Below the pieces are notes generated by a model. The model made no database searches. It saw nothing but the letters and a program-made list of their open reading frames with translations, and was not told the DNA's origin. Below are positions 1-8,257 of a stretch of 64,000 nucleotides of DNA, one piece after another. Within the stretch, counting starts at the first letter, position 1; the number at the start of each line of letters is the position of its first letter. This DNA is from Arthrobacter sp. V1I7 (lineage in GTDB: Bacteria > Actinomycetota > Actinomycetes > Actinomycetales > Micrococcaceae): positions 3,658,001-3,722,000 of the forward strand of contig NZ_JAUSYS010000001.1 in assembly GCF_030817015.1 (NCBI RefSeq), written 5' to 3'. The position numbers were made by a program, and so were the translations under genes.

Positions 1-108
1 CCCGGCCGGGCCGGCCAGGCCCCTGCGTGCTGACTGAGAAGCTGCCACCGTGTTCATTTCCATTCCAGATCCCCTGTCTGCTGAGCGTGCCGCTACCGGC
101 GGCCGAAC

Positions 109-145
109 GTGTATCTTCCAGATATAAACTATCTGGAAGATACAC
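109..145. promoter_or_regulatory. Perfect inverted repeat upstream of padR (putative PadR operator)
   Basis: Two exact 15-bp arms, GTGTATCTTCCAGAT (109-123) and its reverse complement (131-145), flank a 7-bp AT-rich spacer. The site ends 48 bp before the padR start codon, in the only AT-rich part of this leader. PadR-family dimers normally bind such palindromes and repress their own gene, so autoregulation is the natural reading. Binding itself is inference. Confidence 0.7.
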
Positions 146-192
146 TAGTCTCGATGGACCATCTTGGCTAACACTTCTACGAAGGAGTACCG

Positions 193-774
193 ATGGCGCG
201 CTCGGACCAGACCCAGACAGCTGTTCTGGGCGCCCTGAGCATTATGCCGATGTCCGGCTACGCGCTCCGGGAAGAAATCAAGAACACCCTGGGACATTTT
301 TGGAGCGAGAGCTTCGGCCAGATCTATCCCGCTCTGGCGGAACTCCAGCGCGCCGGGCTCGTCGAACGCCGGGACGACGCCGCAGGCCGTTCCTCGAGCT
401 ATGACATCACCCCGGCCGGCACGGCCCGGCTTCGGGAACTGCTTGCCGAACCGCCGCAGCCGAACAAGCCCCGAAACGGTGTGCTCCTGCGTCTCTTCTT
501 CGGCCGGCAGCTCGGTCCGGATGCCTGCCGTCGGCTTGTGCTCGAAGCGCAGGCCCAGGCCGAAACGCAACTAGCGGCCATGCGGGAGGCCCGGACCGAG
601 CTGGCGGGAGGCAAGCTTGGGGACAACAATCCCTATGCCCTGATCACCGTTTCGGCGGGCGAACGCTCCGCCCGGGCCACGATCGACTGGGCCAGGGACG
701 CCCTGGCCATCCTCGACGCCCTCGACGTTCTCGACGAGGAGCCTGTTACTTCCCCGCCGGCCACTGGGACGTGA
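193..774 (+). CDS. PadR family transcriptional regulator
   Basis: This is a 193-residue regulator. Residues about 9-80 form the PadR winged helix (AVLGALSIMPMSGYALREEI, then the IYPALAELQRAGLVERR recognition region), followed by a C-terminal alpha-helical dimerisation half as in the longer PadR/Vir_act_alpha_C subfamily. GAAGGAG six bases before the ATG fixes the start. A perfect palindrome lies upstream. PadR proteins repress detoxification, efflux or stress genes; the target here is unknown. The last codons look remodelled: the final 30 bp and the following bases match, in antisense, the 3' end of the lipoprotein genes at 2033 and 2814, so the C-terminal tail was probably created by rearrangement. 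The family is certain, the ligand is not. Confidence 0.9.
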   Translation: MARSDQTQTAVLGALSIMPMSGYALREEIKNTLGHFWSESFGQIYPALAELQRAGLVERRDDAAGRSSSYDITPAGTARLRELLAEPPQPNKPRNGVLLRLFFGRQLGPDACRRLVLEAQAQAETQLAAMREARTELAGGKLGDNNPYALITVSAGERSARATIDWARDALAILDALDVLDEEPVTSPPATGT

Positions 775-787
775 TCAGCTTCTCTAG

Positions 788-1171
788 CTAGGGGCCGGTC
801 AGGAAGTTCCAGATCGCCTCGGCGATCGGCTTGGCCTGGGTCCAACGCAGGTAGTCACCGCCCGCCAGTGGGACAATCTCGTGGCGTTGGACGTTTGTCA
901 GCAGCTCCTCAAGGGCGGCAGCCTTGGCCGGCTCCCCCGGTCGTCCGGCGCCAGGCGCCAGGCGCCAGGCCAGCACCGGCAGCCCGTCGGGATAGCAGGC
1001 CCCTCCGAGAGCCGCGGCATTGTTCCCGATTCGGGCGGTCTCGTCAGCGACGGCCTGATTGCCCAGGTTCCAGCTCGTCATCAGGCGCATGCGTTCCCGT
1101 TCGTCGGCCGTGAACGCGTTCCCGACGGGTTCCACGAGCCCAGGGGGCCCTGCCACAACTGTGCGGCCCAC
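788..1171 (-). pseudogene. Truncated alpha/beta-hydrolase (C-terminal remnant)
   Basis: The 127 residues resemble only the C-terminal half of actinobacterial alpha/beta hydrolases: a cap helix with TSWNLGNQAVADETARI, a DGLPVLAWRLAP strand, then VPLAGGDYLRWTQAKPIAEAI. In functional relatives the last motif carries the catalytic histidine (GGHYLHW type); here it is Asp. The N-terminal half with the nucleophile elbow is absent. Hydrolase-like residues (ALSLPVGDSQLVVPFG) appear in another frame just upstream, to about 1265, which suggests a frameshift. I read it as a dead gene. Confidence 0.6.
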
Positions 1172-1263
1172 ACTCGTAACTGGCTATGCGGGCAGGCCCA
1201 GTACCGAACGGCACCACGAGCTGGGAATCGCCGACGGGCAGGGACAAGGCCTGCGCCTCAGGT

Positions 1264-1701
1264 TCAGGGCTTGGACAGGGATTCAGGGAGCAGGCCGAGT
1301 TGTCCCAGGAACTCCATCTGGTCAAAGTAGAAGTTGTGAGTTGTGATCAGGCCCCCTTCGACGTGGGCGATGTCGCAACTTCTCACCCTGATGCTTTTGC
1401 CCGTGGGAGGTAGGCTTTCCCCGGATGGCAGGGGCAGCGGTCCGGTGTTCGTTCCAACGACAAAGCCCTCATCGATCGCCACATTTCCGGCCTCATACTT
1501 CTGCGCATACTCATAGCTGATATCCGGGAACGATTCCCCGAATTGCGACAGGTAGTTGCTGATTGCTTCCGGCCCGACAAGCTCGCCCTCTTCAGGGGTG
1601 AAAGCCACCGCATCAGCCGCGTAGCAGGCTGCCTGTGTCTCTTTGTCTCTCGCCATCACTGCAGTGGTTAAGCGGTCCATTACTTCGCGCGCCTGTCCCA
1701 T
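1264..1701 (-). CDS. SnoaL-like / NTF2-fold protein
   Basis: A protein of 145 residues with the NTF2-like cone fold pattern: REVMDRLTTAVMARDKETQAACYAADAVAFTPEEGELVGPEAISNYL at the N terminus and a C-terminal LITTHNFYFDQMEFLGQLGLLP. Families with this fold include polyketide cyclases, ester cyclases and small stress proteins. No catalytic set can be read with certainty. GGAGG seven bases before the ATG at 1701 makes this start better than the upstream ATG at 1770. It stands alone between a dead hydrolase and the rearranged padR/lipoprotein segment. Confidence 0.75.
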   Translation of the reverse strand: MGQAREVMDRLTTAVMARDKETQAACYAADAVAFTPEEGELVGPEAISNYLSQFGESFPDISYEYAQKYEAGNVAIDEGFVVGTNTGPLPLPSGESLPPTGKSIRVRSCDIAHVEGGLITTHNFYFDQMEFLGQLGLLPESLSKP

Positions 1702-1917
1702 TTTTCGACCTCCGTCTATTGGCGGCCTCACGGAAAGGTCAGGCCGCTCCATGGCTTGGCTTCTGTTCAAACAGAAGCGGGTTCAAGTACACGCCGGGCA
1801 GGGAGGAGTGTCAATGGCTCCAGCATGGGCACGAAGTGTCCCCTGACATGGAGCACTTCGCTGGCGTTAGCTAGCGTTACAGCGAGTTAGTGGGCCTTGA
1901 ACGGTGCCAGAATCTAG

Positions 1918-2064
1918 GCTGTGGCGCAATCCCTTTCGGCCGACGAACGCTCCGCCCGGGCCACGATCGGCTGGGCCAGGGACGCCCTGGCCGTCCTCGA
2001 CGCCCTCGACGACGTTCTCGACGAGGAGCCCCTTACTTCCCCGCCGGCCGCAGGGACGTGATCA
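1918..2064 (+). pseudogene. Remnant copy of the padR 3' end
   Basis: About 130 bp from 1929 matches 649-778, the 3' end of padR and its flank, with a handful of substitutions and one 3-bp insertion (an extra GAC in the TCGACGCCCTCGAC stretch). The homology runs through the padR stop region and on into the 3' end of the convergent lipoprotein gene at 2033. The rest of padR is missing, so this is a fragment left by duplication and deletion. Confidence 0.8.
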
Positions 2065-2782
2065 TCTTCCGGATGTCCTGGTACTCGGGCGTCGCAGCGT
2101 AGAGCCTCGCCTTTTTTAGGTACGGCAGGGACGGGTCGCCCGGCGTCGTGTTGTTCTCCGGGTTGTAGGCCGCCCCGAACAAGGCGCCGCTTGGCGACCA
2201 GAGGAACAGGTGGAACATGGGGCAGGCCGTGCTGCCGGTTTCTTCCGGCACCAGGGTGATTCCGTAACCGGCGATGGTGGGCGGTGCCGCCACCGGAGCC
2301 GTGCCATCTCCCCGAGCTTCGAAGACGAAGCGGGGTACCGGGGCGTCGGCGGCACCGTCCTCGGCCAGCGCCTGCAGCGGTTCCGAATCGAACACCACGA
2401 ACGGGTACCGCTCCGTGCACTGCGCCCCGGTGACGATGTTGGTCCGCAGGCTGGCCATCGGCTTACCGGCCTCGTTGACCACATCCACGAACTCCCCTTC
2501 GAGGGGCATCTCCCCGGCGGGGTCCCGGACACTCCAGCGAGCGGGAAAATCGAAGGACAGCCCGCCGTCCGACGTCGTGAAGGTCTTCAAGCCCGACGAC
2601 GGCGTAGCCGCCGCGGTGCCCGACCCCGACGACGACGCGGTGGAGGGCGCCTTGGTATCGGGCGCCGCCGACGAGGCCGGCGGCAGCGGGACCGGCTCGA
2701 CCGGCGAACTGCAGGACAACAGCATCAGCGCGAGGCCCAGGGCGGCGGATACCGCGGCCACTGGCCTACTTGCCCCCATCAT
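2033..2782 (-). CDS. Secreted lipoprotein, tandem paralogue 1
   Basis: A protein of 249 residues with a type II signal: Arg near the N terminus, a hydrophobic run and lipobox LLSC (Cys about 24), then a Ser/Pro/Ala linker to about residue 65. The mature domain starts near FTTSDGGLSFDFPARWSVRD and ends SLRPAGK. I do not recognise a named domain; the FDFPARWSV pattern resembles PsbP/DUF-type folds of actinobacterial lipoproteins. The next gene (2814-3554) is a clear paralogue with the same order of blocks, so this is a tandem duplication. The 3' end overlaps the padR remnant on the other strand. Confidence 0.8.
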   Translation of the reverse strand: MMGASRPVAAVSAALGLALMLLSCSSPVEPVPLPPASSAAPDTKAPSTASSSGSGTAAATPSSGLKTFTTSDGGLSFDFPARWSVRDPAGEMPLEGEFVDVVNEAGKPMASLRTNIVTGAQCTERYPFVVFDSEPLQALAEDGAADAPVPRFVFEARGDGTAPVAAPPTIAGYGITLVPEETGSTACPMFHLFLWSPSGALFGAAYNPENNTTPGDPSLPYLKKARLYAATPEYQDIRKMITSLRPAGK

Positions 2783-2813
2783 TGCGCCTGCCGTCCGGCC
2801 GGCAGCCGCTCGG

Positions 2814-3554
2814 CTACTTTCCCGCCGGCCGGAGCGAGGTGATCATCTTCCGGATGTCCTTGTACTCGTCTGTCTCGGTATAGGCCTCCGGGGTGTCCAC
2901 GTTCGGCGGGTTTCCGGGCGTTGTGTCGAACGGATCGTAGACGCCGCCGAACATCGCCCCACTCGGCGGCCAGGTGAAGAAGTGGAAGATGGGGCAGGCT
3001 GTGGGCCCGGAGGGTTCGGGGGCGGAGGTGATCCCGTAGGCCAGGGGGTTCGACTCCGCAGCGTCCGTGGAGGTGGGATTGGCGCGGCCTTCGAATACAT
3101 AGCGGGGCGTCTGGCCCGCCTGCTCCAGAGCCGGCAGGTCCTCGGAATCAATGAGCGAATACGGATACTTCTCGAGGCATTCGGATCCGGTGACCATGTT
3201 GGTCCGCAAGGTAGCGATCGACTTCCCGGTTTCACCCAGGACCTCCACGAAGACGCCGCCCGGGGCGGCTTCTGCTGCGCGGTCCTTGATCGACCACTCG
3301 GCCGGGTAGTCGAACGTCAACTGGCTGTCCGGCGTCGTGAAGTTCTTCCAGTCCGACGACGCGGGATCCGACGAAGGCGCCGACGCCGCAGTGCCGGAAG
3401 GGGTGGACGTAGCCGGCGCAGAGCTTGCTGTGGCCGGCGGCGCGGGCGGCGAAGTGGTAGCCGGAGCTGTACCGGGAGGAGCGCACGCCGCGAGCAAGAC
3501 GGCTGTACAGAACGCAACAGACACAGCCCGGCGGGATGATCCAATTCGGCGCAT
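2814..3554 (-). CDS. Secreted lipoprotein, tandem paralogue 2
   Basis: A protein of 246 residues starting at the ATG at 3554, preceded by GGGAGG six bases upstream; a longer frame to 3701 lacks a better site. The signal has RR, a hydrophobic run and lipobox LAAC, then a Thr/Ser/Pro/Ala linker. The mature domain shares FTTPDSQLTFDYPAEWSIKDR, YGITSAPE, ACPIFHFF and the terminal MITSLRPAGK with the downstream paralogue. The protein should be anchored on the outer face of the membrane; function unknown. The 31-bp gap between the paralogues suggests co-transcription. Confidence 0.82.
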   Translation of the reverse strand: MRRIGSSRRAVSVAFCTAVLLAACAPPGTAPATTSPPAPPATASSAPATSTPSGTAASAPSSDPASSDWKNFTTPDSQLTFDYPAEWSIKDRAAEAAPGGVFVEVLGETGKSIATLRTNMVTGSECLEKYPYSLIDSEDLPALEQAGQTPRYVFEGRANPTSTDAAESNPLAYGITSAPEPSGPTACPIFHFFTWPPSGAMFGGVYDPFDTTPGNPPNVDTPEAYTETDEYKDIRKMITSLRPAGK

Positions 3555-3616
3555 ATGGCCCTCCCCCTGGGATGCAAGTGGTTCGACAATTCTCGTTTCT
3601 TCAGGTGTGAAAAATA

Positions 3617-3674
3617 GGGTCTTTAGACCCCGTGCGGGAGACCGTTCGAGTTCAGCATGCCGGGCATGCCCGGC
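3617..3674. promoter_or_regulatory. Two palindromes in the divergent lipoprotein/mscS promoter region
   Basis: GGGTCT-TT-AGACCC (3617-3630) and the perfect 16-bp GCCGGGCATGCCCGGC (3659-3674) lie between the divergent starts at 3554 and 3742. Either could be an operator. Nothing ties them to a known regulator. Confidence 0.3.
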
Positions 3675-3741
3675 GTGACGCTTCCCACGCTGGCACGGCA
3701 TCGATTTCAGTTGCCACCGGAAGCTTGCTAGAGCTTAAGTA

Positions 3742-4995
3742 ATGCAAGAGTTCCTGACCCCCGCGATCCCGTTCCTGGCCATGGCCTTCGCCGTGATTGC
3801 CGGACTCGTCCTGTCCTGGCTGGTACGCCGGGTTGTGCTCCGGCTCAACCGCGGGAAGCCCGAGCTGCGGGAGACCTCCCGCGTGGCACGGCTGCCGTTG
3901 CGCTTTGCGCTCTGCCTGATCGGCGTTCGGATTGCCCTGGCCACGACCACCGAGGATGTCGAGTGGCGCCGCAACGTGGACCATCTGCTCGTCATCGCCC
4001 TGATCGCCTCGGTGGCTTGGCTGTCCATCGCCCTGCTGCTCATCATCGAGATGATGGTGCTGACCCGCTACCGGGTGGATGTGGCGGACAACCGGCGCGC
4101 CCGGCGGCTCCGCACCCAGGTGATCCTTGCCCGGCGGATCGGTGTCGCCCTGATCGCCGTGGTGGCTCTGGGCAGCATGATGCTGACGTTCCCGGCGATC
4201 CAAGCCCTCGGCGCCGGGCTGCTGGCCTCCGCGGGGGTTCTCTCGATTGTGGCCGGCCTCGCCGCGCAAACCTCCCTGGTCAACGTCTTCGCCGGAATCC
4301 AACTCGCCTTCACGGACGCCATCCGGGTGGACGACGTCGTGGTGGTGCAGAAGGAATGGGGCCGCATCGAAGAGATCACCCTGACCTACGTGGTGGTCCA
4401 TATCTGGGACGACCGTCGACTGATCCTGCCCTCGACGTACTTCACCACAACGCCGTTCGAGAACTGGACCCGTCGCCAATCCGAGGTCATGGGCACCGTG
4501 GAGTTCGACCTCGACTGGCGTGCCCCCGTCGAAGCGATGCGCGCCGAGCTGAAGAAGGTCCTGGCGGGCACGGAACTGTGGGACGAACGCGTGGGCATCC
4601 TGCAGATCACGGACGCCACGTCCGGCTTTGTCCGGGTCCGGATCCTGGTCAGCGCCGCGGACAGCGCCTCGCTTTTTGACCTGCGCTGCCTCATCCGGGA
4701 AGAACTCGTGCTGTTCCTGCAGCAGGACCACCCCACCGCGCTCCCGCATGTACGCCTCGAATCGCTGCCCTCCCCCGCCGCCACGCCGGGCATGCCGGAC
4801 GCCTCCGGAGCTCCCGCCGGGTCCAGGCGCCCGGGCAAGGCGTCCGCCGCCGAGCACACCCGGCACCCGGCGGACCCGCACGATTCGCAGCTGTTCACCG
4901 GATCCATCGAGGCAGTCCAGCGTTCCCGGGCCTTCTCCGGCCCCGGTGACGACGTTTTCGAAGACCGCGACAAAACCATCGCCGCGCAGAACTAA
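3742..4995 (+). CDS. Mechanosensitive ion channel, MscS family
   Basis: A membrane protein of 417 residues. There are four predicted membrane segments, about residues 5-30, 50-70, 82-105 and 130-185. The last includes the pore-lining TM3 pattern (ALGAGLLASAGVLSIVAGLAAQTSLVNVFAGIQ, rich in Ala/Gly). The MscS beta domain follows (IRVDDVVVVQ...GRIEEITLTYVVVHIWDDRRLILP) and then the alpha/beta cytoplasmic domain. The last about 80 residues are a Pro/Ala/Ser/Gly-rich tail longer than in short MscS proteins. The channel would release osmolytes on hypo-osmotic shock. No strong ribosome-binding site precedes the ATG. Confidence 0.9.
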   Translation: MQEFLTPAIPFLAMAFAVIAGLVLSWLVRRVVLRLNRGKPELRETSRVARLPLRFALCLIGVRIALATTTEDVEWRRNVDHLLVIALIASVAWLSIALLLIIEMMVLTRYRVDVADNRRARRLRTQVILARRIGVALIAVVALGSMMLTFPAIQALGAGLLASAGVLSIVAGLAAQTSLVNVFAGIQLAFTDAIRVDDVVVVQKEWGRIEEITLTYVVVHIWDDRRLILPSTYFTTTPFENWTRRQSEVMGTVEFDLDWRAPVEAMRAELKKVLAGTELWDERVGILQITDATSGFVRVRILVSAADSASLFDLRCLIREELVLFLQQDHPTALPHVRLESLPSPAATPGMPDASGAPAGSRRPGKASAAEHTRHPADPHDSQLFTGSIEAVQRSRAFSGPGDDVFEDRDKTIAAQN

Positions 4996-5099
4996 GAAGG
5001 GGTCTTCCCAGCCTGCGCCAACTGTTCGATAATCAGACGTTGGCGAGGCGGCCGCGGCGCTGCCCGCGACAGCCTGCCGGTCCAGCTGAGGAGCCCCAC

Positions 5100-6917
5100 A
5101 TGACGGTCCACCAAGCACCTGCCGAGGTGCACGAGGCAGCCGGCCGCGACTGGTTCCAGAGCGCCGTCGTCTACCAGATCTATCCGCGCAGCTTTGCCGA
5201 TTCCGACGGCGACGGCGTCGGCGACCTGCGCGGCATCATCAGCAAGCTGGACTACCTTCACCGGCTCAGCGTCGACGTCGTCTGGCTCTCGCCGGTCTAC
5301 ACCTCACCGCAGGATGACAACGGCTACGACATCAGTGACTACCGCAACGTGGATCCGCTCTTCGGGACCCTCGAGGACCTGCAGGAACTCACCGACGGCC
5401 TCCACGTGCGGGGCATGAAGCTGGTCATGGACCTCGTGGTCAACCACACCTCCGACGAGCACCCCTGGTTCATGGAATCCCGCTCCTCAAAGGACAACCC
5501 GAAGCGGGACTGGTATTGGTGGCGGCAACCCCGGGAAATTTCTGCCCGGTCCTCCCAGCGAGGCGAAGGCGCGGAACCGAACAACTGGGGCTCGGCGTTT
5601 TCCGGACCTGCCTGGGAGTTCGACCAGGCCACCGGCGAGTACTACCTGCACATCTTCTCGAAGAAGCAGCCGGACCTGAACTGGGAAAACCCCGAGGTCC
5701 GGACCGCGGTCTACGACATGATGAACTGGTGGCTGGACCGCGGCATTGACGGGTTCCGGATGGACGTCATCAACTTCATCTCCAAGGACATCGCCCTCCC
5801 GGACGGGCCCATCGCCGATGGCAAGCTCTACGGCGACGGCACCCCCTTCTACATCAATGGCCCCCGCATCCACGAGTTCCTGCAGGAGATGCACCGCGAG
5901 GTCTTCGCCGGCCGCAGCGGCCAGTTGCTGGCGGTCGGCGAAATGCCCGGCGTGACGGTGGAGGAAGCCATCCTGTTCACGGATCCCGCGCGCGCCGAGG
6001 TGGACATGGTGTTCCAGTTCGAGCATGTGGCCCTGGACCAGGAAGACGGCAACAAGTGGCGGCCGAAGAAGCTCAAACTCACCGAGCTGAAGCGCACCCT
6101 GGGCCGCTGGCAGGAGGGCCTGGCCGAGCGGGGCTGGAACAGCCTGTACTGGGGCAACCATGACCAGGCCCGCGCCGTGTCGCGCTTCGGCCATGACGGC
6201 CACTACCGCGAACTCTCCGCCAAGATGCTCGCCGGCATCCTGCACCTGCACCGGGGCACGCCCTACGTCTACCAGGGCGAGGAACTCGGCATGACCAACA
6301 TGACGTTCGGCGCGATCAGCGACTACCGCGACATCGAGGTCCTCAACCACCACCGCGAAGCGACCACCCACCTCGGCCACACCGACGCCGAAGTGCTCGC
6401 CGCGCTCGCGCCGCTAAACCGGGACAACGCCCGGACCCCGGTCCAGTGGGATGCCTCGCGCCATGCCGGGTTCACCACCGGCGCGCCGTGGATCGCCGTC
6501 AACCCGAACGCCAACCACATCAACGCCGCCGCCCAGGTGGACGACCCCGACTCGGTCTACAGCTTCTACCGCACGGTGATTGAACTGCGGCACGCTGAGC
6601 GTGCGGTCTCGCATGGGAATTTCACCATGCTGCTGCCCGACGACGAGCACGTCTACGCGTTCACACGGTCGCTCAGGAGTCCCGCAGAGACCAGGGAGCT
6701 GCTGGTGCTGGGCAACTTCTCCGGGGAGGAACACGCCGCGGAGCTCAGTGATGAAAGTTGGGGCGGAGCCGAACTGATACTCGGGAATTACCCGCCCGAC
6801 GGCGGCGCTTCCGCGGCCGCTTCCGGTGCTGCTTCCGGTGCTGCTTCCTACGGCGGCCGGCTGCGCCTGCGGCCCTGGGAACTCAAGGTTCTGCGCCGCA
6901 GAACCGAAGCGCAATGA
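5100..6917 (+). CDS. GH13 alpha-glucosidase (oligo-1,6-glucosidase type)
   Basis: A protein of 605 residues with the GH13 layout: QIYPRSFADSDGDGVGDLRG near the N terminus, the DLVVNHTSDEHPWF region, nucleophile Asp222 in GFRMDVI, acid/base Glu281 in VGEMPG and the third carboxylate Asp355 in GNHDQ. No signal peptide, so cytoplasmic hydrolysis of short alpha-glucosides (maltose, isomaltose or sucrose type). Substrate cannot be settled from the sequence. The ATG at 5100 follows GAGGAG; a longer frame to 5040 lacks support. Near the C terminus a (AAASG) run of direct repeats makes a low-complexity linker. No regulator or transporter is adjacent. Confidence 0.92.
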   Translation: MTVHQAPAEVHEAAGRDWFQSAVVYQIYPRSFADSDGDGVGDLRGIISKLDYLHRLSVDVVWLSPVYTSPQDDNGYDISDYRNVDPLFGTLEDLQELTDGLHVRGMKLVMDLVVNHTSDEHPWFMESRSSKDNPKRDWYWWRQPREISARSSQRGEGAEPNNWGSAFSGPAWEFDQATGEYYLHIFSKKQPDLNWENPEVRTAVYDMMNWWLDRGIDGFRMDVINFISKDIALPDGPIADGKLYGDGTPFYINGPRIHEFLQEMHREVFAGRSGQLLAVGEMPGVTVEEAILFTDPARAEVDMVFQFEHVALDQEDGNKWRPKKLKLTELKRTLGRWQEGLAERGWNSLYWGNHDQARAVSRFGHDGHYRELSAKMLAGILHLHRGTPYVYQGEELGMTNMTFGAISDYRDIEVLNHHREATTHLGHTDAEVLAALAPLNRDNARTPVQWDASRHAGFTTGAPWIAVNPNANHINAAAQVDDPDSVYSFYRTVIELRHAERAVSHGNFTMLLPDDEHVYAFTRSLRSPAETRELLVLGNFSGEEHAAELSDESWGGAELILGNYPPDGGASAAASGAASGAASYGGRLRLRPWELKVLRRRTEAQ

Positions 6918-6979
6918 CAGACCCCACTGGTCAGCGCCTGATCCACTGACCCGGACCGCAAAATAAGAGGGAGCCCAGC

Positions 6980-7213
6980 ATGACCATTCCACCGCCACGC
7001 GAACCTGAACCGTTCCCGCCGGATCCCGGACCCACGACGCCGCAGCCCGAGCCGGGGGACCCTTTTCCCCCGGAGCCGGGCCCGCCCACACCACCGCCGC
7101 CGATTCCGGAGCCGGGGCCGTCACCGGCGCCGGGGCCGTTCCCGGCGCCCGGGCCGCTTCCGATTCCGGACCCCGGGCCGGTGCCGCCTGGCCCTGACCC
7201 GACACGGTTCTAG
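6980..7213 (+). CDS. Small proline-rich protein
   Basis: A 77-residue frame made almost entirely of Pro, Gly, Glu, Asp and Phe in PxPGP-like repeats, with no Cys, Lys or membrane segment. GAGGGAG seven to eight bases before the ATG and a stop before a strong hairpin support translation. It follows the GH13 gene by 62 bp and could be its last operon member. Such sequences are disordered; function unknown. Confidence 0.55.
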   Translation: MTIPPPREPEPFPPDPGPTTPQPEPGDPFPPEPGPPTPPPPIPEPGPSPAPGPFPAPGPLPIPDPGPVPPGPDPTRF

Positions 7214-7262
7214 GGGAGCTCAGCCAGCAGCGGGCAGGTTCACGACGCAAATTGCGGCCCGC

Positions 7263-7320
7263 GACGCGCAAATGACCCCTCGACGCCGGAATTCCGTTGT
7301 CGAGGGGTCATTGGCGCGTC
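7263..7320. terminator. Bidirectional terminator-like hairpin
   Basis: The arms 7263-7284 and 7299-7320 are complementary over 22 bp with one mismatch and a 14-nt loop, sitting between convergent genes (ends at 7213 and 7345). There is no T-run on either side, so it may be an RNA-stability or Rho-assisted structure instead of a classical intrinsic terminator. Confidence 0.65.
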
Positions 7321-7344
7321 GCCAGGACGATATGGTGTCGGTGC

Positions 7345-8241
7345 CTACGGCAGGATGATGTCGCGGGTCCGGTGATCGTAGTGGATGACTAGGACGCCGC
7401 CGCCGTGATGCACCTCGTGGTTGGGCCCGTCGAATTCCCCGTACGCGCCGTAGTTTTCATCCCAGGAGCGGTTCAAGGCGATCTTGAACCTGTAGAAGCC
7501 GGCCGGAAGATCCGCCGCGATCTTCCACAGCTGGTCCACCTCGTCCAGTTCCATCTGCGATTCGTCGTACTGCGGAGCCCAGTTGGCGGGTGCACCCAGC
7601 AGGATGTTGAAGTCACCGGCAACGGCAACGGCCTCCGGCTGCTCGATGGTTTCGGTGCTGAGTGCGGGAGCCTCGGGGGCGGCGGCGGTGGCAGCGGACG
7701 GAGCAGGAGCTTCAGCGGCGCCGGGCTTCTTCTCAGCTGTCTTGCGCTTCCGCACGGCCTTCGTGACCGGGGCGACGGCGTCTTCGATCAGCTTGGCGGC
7801 CTTGCCGGCCACCTTCGCGGCCTTCGACGGCGGCTCCTCCGCGGAAGCGGCCTTCACCGCAGGCTTGCCGGCGGGAGCAGCCGGCAGGGGCGTGCCGGCT
7901 GGAACCGGAGTGCCGGCGTCGAGCGCTGCGGCGAAAGCAGCCGGCTCGGCGAAGGCGACCGTGGCCCGCTGGCCATCCTCGGTGATCGACCAGCCGGACC
8001 GGCCCTTGACCAGCCAGCCGGCCTTGACCAGCTTTGCGGTGGCGGTGGTCAGCGTCTTGTGGCCGCGGGGAATGCCGCCGCTTAGCAGTTCACGTTCATG
8101 GTCATTGAGCGGCACCTGCTCGATCGCTTCGCCCAATACGGCTCCGGCGTTGAGTTTTTCACCCGTCCACACCCCCTCTGCCAAGACATCCAGCACGGCT
8201 TTGAGCCGAAGGTTGGTGTTTTCCGCGGTGTTCGCGCCCAT
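7345..8241 (-). CDS. Winged-helix protein fused to a pullulanase-type X25 module
   Basis: A protein of 298 residues. Residues about 1-95 look like a winged-helix region (LLSGGIPRGHKTLTTATAKLVKAGWLVKGRSGWSITEDGQRAT). Residues about 96-205 form an Ala/Pro/Lys-rich linker with histone-like KAAKVAGKAAKL and RKRKTAEKK stretches. Residues about 206-298 match the X25/BaPul fold (VAGDFNILLGAPANWAPQYDESQM, then DLPAGFYRFKIALNRSWDENYG). X25 domains normally sit in secreted pullulanases and bind glucans. Here there is no signal peptide, so the protein is cytoplasmic. AAAGGAG precedes the ATG. The role may be sensing or handling of glycogen-like glucan, but that is inference. Confidence 0.7.
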   Translation of the reverse strand: MGANTAENTNLRLKAVLDVLAEGVWTGEKLNAGAVLGEAIEQVPLNDHERELLSGGIPRGHKTLTTATAKLVKAGWLVKGRSGWSITEDGQRATVAFAEPAAFAAALDAGTPVPAGTPLPAAPAGKPAVKAASAEEPPSKAAKVAGKAAKLIEDAVAPVTKAVRKRKTAEKKPGAAEAPAPSAATAAAPEAPALSTETIEQPEAVAVAGDFNILLGAPANWAPQYDESQMELDEVDQLWKIAADLPAGFYRFKIALNRSWDENYGAYGEFDGPNHEVHHGGGVLVIHYDHRTRDIILP

Positions 8242-8257
8242 GGGTCTCCTTTAGAAG

